The translations under genes were made by a program, and so were the position numbers. From Ecdyonurus torrentis (Eukaryota > Arthropoda > Insecta > Ephemeroptera > Heptageniidae), in NCBI GenBank assembly GCA_949318235.1, contig OX439127.1, forward strand, positions 24,836,815-24,900,814: a stretch of DNA of 64,000 bases, given 5' to 3'. The notes under the pieces are model-generated. The model searched no databases. It worked only from the letters and a program-made list of their open reading frames with translations, and had not been told where the DNA came from. This document shows, one piece after another, positions 53,993 to 64,000 of this stretch; the first letter of the stretch is position 1; each line of letters starts with the position of its first letter.

Positions 53993-55519
53993 CCTAACTC
54001 TCTCGTCACAAAGATCGAATTAGTAACAATTAATTGCAAGGTCCCAGAGCGTCAGCAGATTAGCTTGCTTTACCAAATCTTAAATAATATAACAAAAAAG
54101 TTTGCTTTCTAAAGCAATAAAAAAATGCTGTGTTACGATATTGCACTAACCTTTTTTTCCCTCTATTTTTATTTTCTTTTTTTTTGTGTGTGTGTTTTTT
54201 TTTCTGTCTTTTTCACTTTATTTGAGGAAAAAAAAGTAAAACTGCTGCAAGTAAAAATACCTATTTTCAGTTAATAGTTTTGCATTTGTCACCAAATAAG
54301 ATTTATATAGTGTTGTTTTAATTAAAAATATTTTCAGCATATAGAACACTTAATTGTACATAAAGTAACAATGCTGACACGACGATGTTGCAAGGTTCTG
54401 TCACTTGGGATAACTGGAAGTAACTTTTAGTGAATATTCGTAAAGAAATAACTAATAATATAATAATACTATCACCTATCACAAATGCGTGAAAAATATT
54501 AAAAATATATTGGTTCTAAAATGAGACATTACTTAATAAGATTGAATTTCACGGAAAAAAAAAAGAAGCTACGTAATTTATATTCCAGGAAATAATAACT
54601 ATGTCATTTAGCATATATGTTACTATTTTGGAATTGCATAATTTATTGTTCTGTACTAAATCATTACTTTATAATAACGTACATAAAAAATTATACGTAT
54701 AGTTATAAACTTCATAATTGCATGCTATACATGCTATTATACATGCATACTTTTCTTTCATTAAGCATAAATATTACTGAAATCAGGTTAGAATAATTGT
54801 TAATCATGATTTTTGTCCAGGGGAAAAAAAAGGAACAATAAAAATATAAGTAAGCAATGCATAATATAATATCCCAGCGCATAGAATAGTTCCAAAGTTT
54901 TGTTTCACCAAATCTTTAATACTTCATCAAAGTACTTATAAAGTAAAAGCACATTTTAAAAATAATTTTCAAACTTGAAAACTGCTACTCTTGATTCTAT
55001 TAATTATGCTTGTATACATGTATATATAAATCTATTATAATAAGCATGATAATAAACTTGCCAAAAATATGAGACTATATCAGCTTTAGTAAAATTTAAT
55101 TACTTTAAAAAAATGAAAAAAATAAAGTATTAAATATACATATTTATGTGTGTTTGTTGAGACGTTTGCAACAAAATATGTCCACAAAATGTCACCTATA
55201 GCACATTTAGCTTCAAGGTGTGTGTGTGTACTGTGTGTATACATCTTTCACTTTTCCTGAACACTTTGACCTTTATACAGTGTATATATATATATATATA
55301 CAATGTTATATACAGCTCAGTATACATATTATATATGATGACACGTTCATGCCACTTAAATTAAATTAAAATAAATTAGCATCTAGTATTAATTTCTTAA
55401 TTGATTATACATGAAATAGTATGTATATTCAACAAAATATTTTAGGACTAAAATGTATTCATGATTAACAAACACATTAAACGTGTATGTACCCCAAATG
55501 GCAAATGGTTATAAAGAAA

Positions 55520-55545
55520 TAATAATAATAATAATAATAATAATA
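55520..55545 (+). repeat. (AAT)n microsatellite
   Basis: About eight AAT units. Confidence 0.9.
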
Positions 55546-56586
55546 AAGTGAAGAACTTCAATTGAAACTTTATTTGATAAATTAGAATCATGCAGTATTT
55601 GGCTTGTAATTAAAATACAAATGAAAAATAAAAAGTGCGTGTCTGGGAATAAGCTTTGTCTATGTCTCGTCTTCGGTCGTATTATACAAAATATATGAAA
55701 CACTAAAAAAAGAAACCACATATGTAAACACAATTTTACAAAACTCACGCGGCTATATAATATAAAATAATATGAATATTTTATAAGTATAATACTGTAG
55801 CTAAAATTTTTAACTTTTTTTTTCTTTTTTTTTTTTTTTTTGTTAATATACATCTGTATATTATTATTTTATATACGTTCTATTTCATATTTTAACATAA
55901 GCAATCTGGCAATATGGCTTTAAGGGATATACAGTATATAATATATTACAAATTACTCGAGTTATAATATTAGAATTAGAATAGTGTATTAGAATTTTAA
56001 GTAAATTCTATAATGGAAGCTTAAGGTAAAACGCAGAAAACTGGAAGAATTATCTGTAAATAAAAATGCTTCCAAATGTCAATATATTAATAATATTTTG
56101 TATTCGATAAACAATAATTTCTTGTAAACTTACGGGCCGTGCTTACAGAACATTTTAAAGTAAAATGTGTTCAAATTTCTGCATTTTCTCATTAACGTTA
56201 CAAGATGAGACATTTGATGATTTTTTTTTTCTTCCTTCTTCTTTAATGTTTTGTTTGAAAAGTTTGTGTATTTTACCGCTCAATGGATTTCCTAACCCAA
56301 TGACTAATAGATCCTACAACCATAAATCTAATAATGGACACCACAAAACATCCTCGTATTCTGCAGCGTTTTCTCTTTAGTATAAACATTTTTTTTTTTT
56401 TTACCCTATATACCAAGCTTGTATTTTCATTTTAAATAATAATAAATAAAATAAGAAACTAATTACCGCTTTATGTATTTTATATGTGTCAGAAATAGAA
56501 AACAACAACAACAACTTTAGTTGTTTATACGAAACTGTATTACGTAATATAGAACTCTATAATTTACTTTTATAATTCTTCATGCA

Positions 56587-56587
<1 letters not shown>

Positions 56588-56618
<31 letters not shown>
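56588..56618 (+). repeat. Poly(A), 31 bases
   Basis: Uninterrupted A run. Confidence 0.95.
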
Positions 56619-56620
<2 letters not shown>

Positions 56621-57172
56621 ATAAGAGTAAATCATAAAATTATCACGCAATAAGATAATACTATTATTTATAACATCAGACATTATTGATCAATATGAAA
56701 TTTAAATAATTTTAAATGTTTTAATCATATTATGACGATGTATTATAATGATAAATATTAGTTTAATGGTAGCTTTTTTTTTATTGTAACATTTTTTTTT
56801 TCAACCTTATGACGTCAGAATGGTATTAAAATTAATTGTACTTTGGTGTAAAGTATATATTATTATTTTTTTATTCCTTTCAATTTAGATACCATAATAA
56901 ATCATATTATTTTACATTATACTATTTTATTAGTGGTTATAGGTGCTTTTACATGGCATTGTTTGTTTTGTTTTGTTTTTATTTATATATTTATTATCAT
57001 TATTAGTTTTAACATGTCATAAATTCCATGTTATAAAGAATTGCATGACTAAACGCAACGATATACAACAAATGGAAATCGCTTAGCGGAGCGACAAATT
57101 AAAAACAACAACCAAGTGCTTACGACTAGTTAACAATTTATGCTATGAAATCTCCATCATATAAAATTATTT

Positions 57173-57198
57173 AATTCAAGAATTTAAATTCTTGAATT
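57173..57198. repeat. Perfect 26-bp palindrome with no loop
   Basis: AATTCAAGAATTT followed directly by its exact reverse complement. It contains two TTCnnGAA motifs (57175-57182 and 57189-57196), the core pair of a heat-shock element, but the spacing between pairs is 6 rather than 2 bases. AT-rich palindromes can be chance or slippage products. Confidence 0.7.
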
Positions 57199-58999
57199 TA
57201 TTTATATAATTAAAATAATAATAATAATGAAATATTTGTCTAGGCAAAAATTGAATGTCAACACAGTGTGATTCAGCCGTAGATGCTTTAAAATACATAA
57301 TATATAATAATTAAGTTATTAATTGTATATTAAAAAAATATCATCTTTATATTTCAATGTTATCCATTTAATTTCTATTGTAATTATATCTCACCAATTT
57401 AATTATAAAAATAAAACGTAATTGAAAAATAATTCAAATAAAAAAAATTCAAATAATGCTTTTTAAATTACGTTAAATTTTATACTATTAAGTATTTGAT
57501 GGATTAATTGTTCATCAAAACATCGTTAAAAGCTGTTAAAATTTATCAAAACATAAAGCGTTACCAAAAACAAAAGATATTTTTACTTTAAACAATGTCA
57601 TTCTTTATTATATATACATATAACTTTTTTTATCAGATAATTAAAGCACATTTTGATCGAAATAAATAGACATTATTTAACATTAAAAGATTTAATTAGT
57701 TCCTTTATTTTTTTTGTTAACAGATGATTTAATAAAATAATATTATATTCTCGTTACCAATTCAATGTAAAAATAAAATGTTGTATAAAAATGTCAGTTA
57801 TTTTTTGCAATTATATTTTATGCATTGTCACTACGTTTACGTACTGTACTCTATATGATATATAATTAGGTCCTAGCATTTTTATGTTTAATAATAATGT
57901 TTTGTTCATTTATTTCCTTTTTTTTTTTTTTTTTTTTTTTTTCCTTCTTTTTCTTCTTTTATCCCCTCCCCCAAAATTTTCCTTGCAGTGTTTTAGTATT
58001 GTGGAACTAAAATAAATCCTGTTTTGCAGAGACAGAAAGTGCCTAAAATATACAATGAAAATGTTTTTATTTGCTTTTTAATTAATAATTACGAAGTTAC
58101 AGTCAGCACTATGAATTTGTTCTTTTTTTTCTATTTGTTTCATATTTCTAAAACCTAAAAAAAAAAAAATAAAAATAAAAAAAAGAAGAAGAAGAAGAAG
58201 TAGGAAAAAGAATGAAAAAAAAAATAATAATAATAAAACAGTGCCATTTTGCCTAAAAATAGGCAATTGTACATGTATTATTTTGAAGAAGTAAAAATGT
58301 TGTTTAAGGGCACATGATTATCTTTAGCACATTTGAGAATATTTAGCATAAAATAACGAGAGAAAAGTATTGAAACTCAAACCTCTAAATTTAGTCATGA
58401 AACTACGTGAATAAGCGTAAATAGAAGGTCAGTCCAAGGTCACATTTATTACTTTCGTTTGAAATGACTATTGAGCATGCAATTAAAAATTCCAATTAAT
58501 TTTTTTAATTATTATCATTATTATTCTTTTGTTAATGTCAACTGAGCCTAAAAATAATTAAAATTAGGTAGACTACTTCTATTTATTTATTTTTTAACTT
58601 TCAATTGAAAAATAAAAATTTAAACATCATTCAATGTATGTATACGAACGCATAGCTTGATTTTTCACTATACTTTATGACATGCTTGGAAAAAAATACA
58701 TATAAAATTTTGTTTGATTTCAGTCCATGATGACATAATTTCATTTTCAAATGTTAATAGAAATCACAATTTTATTTCATTTATTATTATTTGTAATTAT
58801 TGTTATTTTTAATTGCTTTTTAAAATTTACACTAAAAGAAACGTGCGCTATAAAATACTGTAAAGTCTGATTTGCTTACTTTATCATATTGCATTAAAAT
58901 GTGTTTGTATACAAGAATATGCAATACACGAAGAAAAAATATGCTTGCACTAAAAGAAATAGTAAAAAAAAAAAATAAAATAAAAAAAAATCCTAGATA

Positions 59000-59163
<164 letters not shown>

Positions 59164-60250
59164 TTCATTACTAAACAAAAAGAAAAAAGTCTTCAGTTTT
59201 AACGTATGTATGTTTTATTCATATTAATGTGGGAAAAAAGATTATGTAAAAAAAAAAAACTTCTTCAAAAATTGTAAATGTAAACTATTTAGTTAATAAG
59301 GAGTATTTTTTTTTTTTTTTTTTTTTGCTAAAATACACCAATAAAAATAAAAAATAGGCAAAAAAAAAAAGTGTGCAATTTTTGTTTTGCCAGTCCATTA
59401 CAATATACGAGATCGGTCACTTAATATCAAAATATGAATACAAACAGACGTTATGTTTTGCAAAACGCATTTTGCCTAGTTTTGCGGGCTGTTTTGAATA
59501 ATACCTAAAGTATACGTAACACTTGTAAGTATTATAAGTAAAATTATCTTTTTCAGCAAAATATTTTACTACTTAAAATTGGGTAAAAAGTTGTGTTATG
59601 CATTTACATATTTACTTGTGGAATTAATTAAGCTTAGGAATTATCACATTCAAAATAAATAAATAAAAAATATAGATAATCTCGTGTTTTTATAAAAATA
59701 AATGGATAGAAAAAACAATTTACATTATAAGTCATGCATTTCAAATGTTGATTTTTTTTTTGTTATCTGCTAAATAAATAATATATTTTAATACTCAATA
59801 AAAATATGAATTTATTATAAAATATATGTGATAAAAAAATAATAACATTGATTATCATAATAAACAGTGATGATGTATTTCCTATATTATTATTATAGTT
59901 TTATCACTTGCATTATAAAATAATAATAATATTTAAGTTAATTCAATTCCAAGGATACAACAATAAAAATAATATTTTATTGATTGAGGTTACCATGAAT
60001 AAATATTACATGAGTGATTTGTTTTATATGCACATAATAATATAAACTAAAGCGCTTATATTATCTATATAATCAAGTATGGATTTATTAGGTATCGTAA
60101 CAAGTTATGTAAATTTAGATGGCATTATTATAAAACTTATTAATGTTGTTTTGTGGTGCTAAATATATCCTGATTTCTTTTTTCATGAAACGTAATTGCT
60201 AAAGCTAAAATCAATTTATCACAAAAATTAATGGACGACAACCGAATGTT

Positions 60251-60253
<3 letters not shown>

Positions 60254-60320
<67 letters not shown>
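60254..60320 (+). repeat. (CT)n microsatellite
   Basis: About 67 bases, pure. Confidence 0.95.
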
Positions 60321-60322
<2 letters not shown>

Positions 60323-61356
60323 ACACTTCATTGATAATATTTGGTTTCCAATGACAATCGAATGAAGTCTGAAGTTTATCACATTTGAAAGTGAAATCTC
60401 GACATGTGCTCCGGTCGAATTTCTACATATATAATAGAGTGTCAAATTAGAATAAGAATATTTGATTGACTGTTGGCAGTTCATATAGTGACACAATATT
60501 ATAAACAAGCAAACAAGCATTGGTATCGTTACATTATAACACGAACATGTAACAAAGACAAATAATAATAACGCAACTAGTTTTATTTTATATCATACAT
60601 TACTATTCTATATAAAAATATAAACTATTTTTCTAGACGATGAAAATTTTTTCTTTCGGGGAGTTTTGAAACTTTGATAAATATTTCCTATATTACTATA
60701 ATCTAAAAATTCAGCTCCATCCTTTAATTTGTTTTTAGTACCATATGGTATAATTTGAACCGATTTATAAATTTAGATATTCCTATGTATATCAAACCGG
60801 CATGAATTATAATATTCTGTATATTTACAAAATATGAAAATCCATATTATATTAAAATTTCTAATCGCATTACATAACGTGTTTGTAAAAGCACTCTGTA
60901 ACATTTTGTAATGGTACTTTTTTATGTAATTTTGTATTAACACTATAGGTATAATAAATCACTTTAAAAATATAGCTCACTAACATTGCTTACAATTTTA
61001 CAGAAAAAAAAAAAGAGAAGTGGGAGCGAAATAGAGAAAAAAAAAAGTAGAAGCGAAAGTGCTATGCACACAAAAAGTTTGGGTAGGTTATTTTTCCATC
61101 AGTGCTAGAATAGAATGAAAAATATTGTGCTTTTTATTAGAACGCAATTTAAGCATAATATTTCAAATTTAGGTTGTGCATATTCTGAATATACATTGTC
61201 AACAATTTTCTGTTAAACTAATATATTTTTATATCTTACGCCATCATTGCTTTATAATGGAAAAAAAAAATCACAAAATATCACTTTTTAGAAATAAATT
61301 TATTCTGATTCCTATATGTTTGCTTCTTTCATAAATGGAAATGTCATAAAAAAATA

Positions 61357-61381
61357 CAATAATAATAATAATAATAATAAG
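61357..61381 (+). repeat. (AAT)n microsatellite
   Basis: About eight AAT units. Confidence 0.9.
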
Positions 61382-62130
61382 ATTTTATTTGTATTATATA
61401 TGGTCACAAAAATTAGGTTATAGGTAAATGTATTCTATATTTATATAAACACAGACGCTTCTGGCGTTTTTCCGAGAAATAAAATACACAATGAAAAACG
61501 TAACATATTTACAGAATTGGACCCCGCAGCATTTTATTTTTTTTAACGTACGCATCCAATTTCAATCAATCGATGATGATTGCCAATATTATGTGACCTG
61601 GCACTCAAACCAGATTACACTGTGTCCGTTTAATGTCTTTCTACAGACATTGATGACTATTTTTACTAAGACTACATAAAAATATTCTTATTGCTGCATT
61701 GCTAATCGTAGTTATATTAAAAAAAGAGTTCAAATTGCATACTATAACACATTTATTTTATTAAAGAAAAGAAATCTACAGCCTGTAATACTATAGTATG
61801 TTATAATGTTTTTGTTTTTTCTCTCGATTTTTACCATGTCGCTATATACTTAAAAATGTTTTCAAAAATTCAATTAAGTCATAACACCATAAATAATAAT
61901 AACAATAATAATATAAGTTAAACATGCTTTTAAAATTTAAATTAAATGACAGTTGTATGTTGGAAAAGTAATTATATAATTATTTATTATTAAAAAAAAA
62001 TCTAATTTGATGATGAAATTTACATTAAAAAAAAATTGGCTAATTAAAATGTATCAGATAGCATGTATAAGCCTTCAGCTATTATTACAAACTGGAATTG
62101 TAAAAGCATCAGCACATAATAAAAAAAAAT

Positions 62131-62135
62131 GTGTA

Positions 62136-62171
<36 letters not shown>
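62131..62171 (+). repeat. (TG)n-(TA)n compound tract
   Basis: TG units passing into about 12 TA units. Confidence 0.9.
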
Positions 62172-62450
62172 CGTATTTAAAACTTATTTAAACAATTTTA
62201 ATTTTAAATAGTTCATTTTATATTTAAATGGTATACGGTGATTTTTTTTTATTGTAAAGTGAATAAATAAATAGAATTTATTTTAATGTGGGTTTCAATA
62301 ATTTATCATGATGTGTGTCTATATTACAATATATAATTTATTTTCGCCAAATAATTCCCTTTATCTATATCAAACTGATACGTATTACGGTATTACTGGA
62401 AAGGAATATTGCATAATATTCTAAAAGTGTAGAACTTTTAATGTAATTAT

Positions 62451-62451
<1 letters not shown>

Positions 62452-62482
<31 letters not shown>
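62452..62482 (+). repeat. Poly(T), about 31 bases
   Basis: Uninterrupted T run. Confidence 0.95.
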
Positions 62483-62484
<2 letters not shown>

Positions 62485-63036
62485 GATCGTACGTGAAAGA
62501 ATTTTGAAAGAATTCGAATTGAAAGAGTTTTAATAAATATTATTGATATTATTTCAAATGTGTGTGAGTACTATATATATATATATATATATACACACAA
62601 CAAAAATTGCTCTAAGTATAAACAATTATTAGAGGACTAAATACGTAAAATAAACAGTAAGGTAATTCTTTCTTCGCTGAATGTTAATAATTACGTACGC
62701 ATAATAACAATGGGATTTTTTCTTCTTCGCCTTTTTTTTTAAGTGAAAACGTAATAATTGACGAATACTATTTGTATAATGACGTAAAGACGAGGTTTTT
62801 TAAAAAAAAGTAAAGCTACAGCATGTGTGTGTGTGTGTAGTGGCTATTTCTGCCTCCTCCAGCATCCTACGTAAAAACCTATGGTTTGTTTCGTTGATCC
62901 CCTATATATGTAGGTATGTATGTATGTATAAGAGAACGCGGGAGTATCAAGCTTTAGTTCTAAGCTTTTTTTACCTTTGCTTTGGCGCTGAAGTAAGGGA
63001 GGATTTAGGAATAAGGAGGTAGAAAAGGTAGAGAAA

Positions 63037-63038
<2 letters not shown>

Positions 63039-63103
<65 letters not shown>
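63039..63103 (+). repeat. (GA)n microsatellite
   Basis: About 65 bases with an imperfect GA-rich leader; it matches the Leu-Ser repeat frame on the minus strand, which is not a gene. Confidence 0.95.
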
Positions 63104-63105
<2 letters not shown>

Positions 63106-64000
63106 AACAAGAAAGAGAGCATACTAGTAGTAGTATTATAGTATCTGGACAGTATCTTTCTTAAGACACCGTATATCTCTATCAACACTAGCTAAAATTT
63201 TTGGACACTCTTCCTATCGAACAGAAGCTTTAGAGTATATAATGTGTTATACAAACTTTTGGGGGATTTTGCTTTTAGATGCATGTTGCATAACGTTATA
63301 AATATATAAGCCTATGATCTTAAAGTCTATATTATTGTATCCTCTTATTCATATGGTTATAGGAAATGATCTGAAAGAAATTTAGTATACAAAAATAATT
63401 ATATATTTATATATTATGCTTATATATAAAATGTTACGCTGTTAAAAAATATTTAAAATTTATTAAATAATGTTTAAAATAAAAAGTTATGCAATTATTC
63501 ATATTTATTTGTAATAATAAAGTAAGAACTTGTAGACTGAAAAGATCACTCAACATTATTTACACAAATATTTTGCCGTAGGTTTGACATGGAATAGACA
63601 TTAACACTTAAATTATAGTATTTACAAATATTTATAAAATAATAATAATAACTCCTTGCTAAATATTGTTTAATCTTTTTAAGGGCTCGATGAGTTCAAA
63701 TTTTGAAAGTTAACTGACATAATTATTGGATTTATTGTAACTCTTTGGGTATTTCTTTCTTTTAATTTAAAAATAAGTTTTCATTGAAGGTGTAAAGACG
63801 ACTTTACTTTAAGACTTTATAATATATCATAAGCTTTAAGTTTCCAAAATCCCTTATATCAAAATCTTACTCGACGAACCGTAAAATATTTATATACGTA
63901 AGATTTTCTGATTTCCAAAAAAAAAAAAAGTTTGTGAATAATAACGTTATAAATATATCAAGTTTTATCAACGAACGTAATTTATTGGTTTTAATTAAGA

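Noticed and set aside
61491..61679. Open frame of 62 codons with a less biased composition
   Set aside because: No recognisable domain, no EF-hand pattern and no acceptor giving the required phase-2 continuation of the KChIP gene.

Overview
The window is non-coding, strongly AT-rich (by eye about a quarter G+C) eukaryotic DNA, saturated with microsatellites and homopolymer runs. The only protein-coding sequence I can defend is two exons of one gene on the + strand: a Kv channel-interacting protein (KChIP/KCNIP, a neuronal calcium sensor family with EF hands). The exons lie at 42932-43126 and 53366-53504. Both are bounded by good splice sites, their phases agree across a 10,239-base intron, and together they encode about 111 residues: the start of the conserved core, EF-hand 1, EF-hand 2 and the start of the linker to EF-hand 3. 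The variable N-terminal exon(s) and the EF-hand 3/4 exons are not recognisable here, so the gene must extend beyond what can be read. The protein looks like the arthropod (CG5890-like) branch of the family. With huge introns, dense GA/CT, AT and CA microsatellites and very low G+C, an arthropod with a repeat-rich genome (for example a crustacean) is my best guess, but a low-confidence one.

Layout: 1-42931 holds no recognisable exon and is probably upstream intron and/or intergenic DNA. It contains three copies of a dispersed repeat of about 300 bp (17-328, 1094-1403 and, inverted, 33290-33583), a diverged 339-bp tandem duplication (3953-4624), a second dispersed family (7255-7393 and 25875-26012), a 5S rRNA-derived sequence (10303-10396, minus strand), a 113-bp Tc1/mariner-like miniature element (12506-12618), a 185-bp foldback element (15556-15740), and a G+C-richer transposon-like remnant (40338-40890). 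The intron 43127-53365 holds a second miniature inverted-repeat element (44154-44393), long pure AC and AT arrays, and a degenerate tRNA-derived SINE (about 52590-52880) shortly before the second exon. The segment 53505-64000 is the next intron (or part of it) and holds only simple repeats, including one (CT)n tract of 155 bases.

About 25 GA/CT tracts of 30 bases or more occur in 64 kb, plus AT arrays of up to 154 bases and two long (CTT)n-poly(T) arrays. Nearly all longer open frames are artefacts of these tracts (poly-Ser/Leu, Arg-Glu or Tyr-Ile repeats). I find no multi-gene system, operon, CRISPR array or viral gene. The most interesting content is the repeat biology (5S-derived and tRNA-derived retroposon-like sequences, foldback and miniature elements) inside the large introns of a potassium-channel regulator gene.
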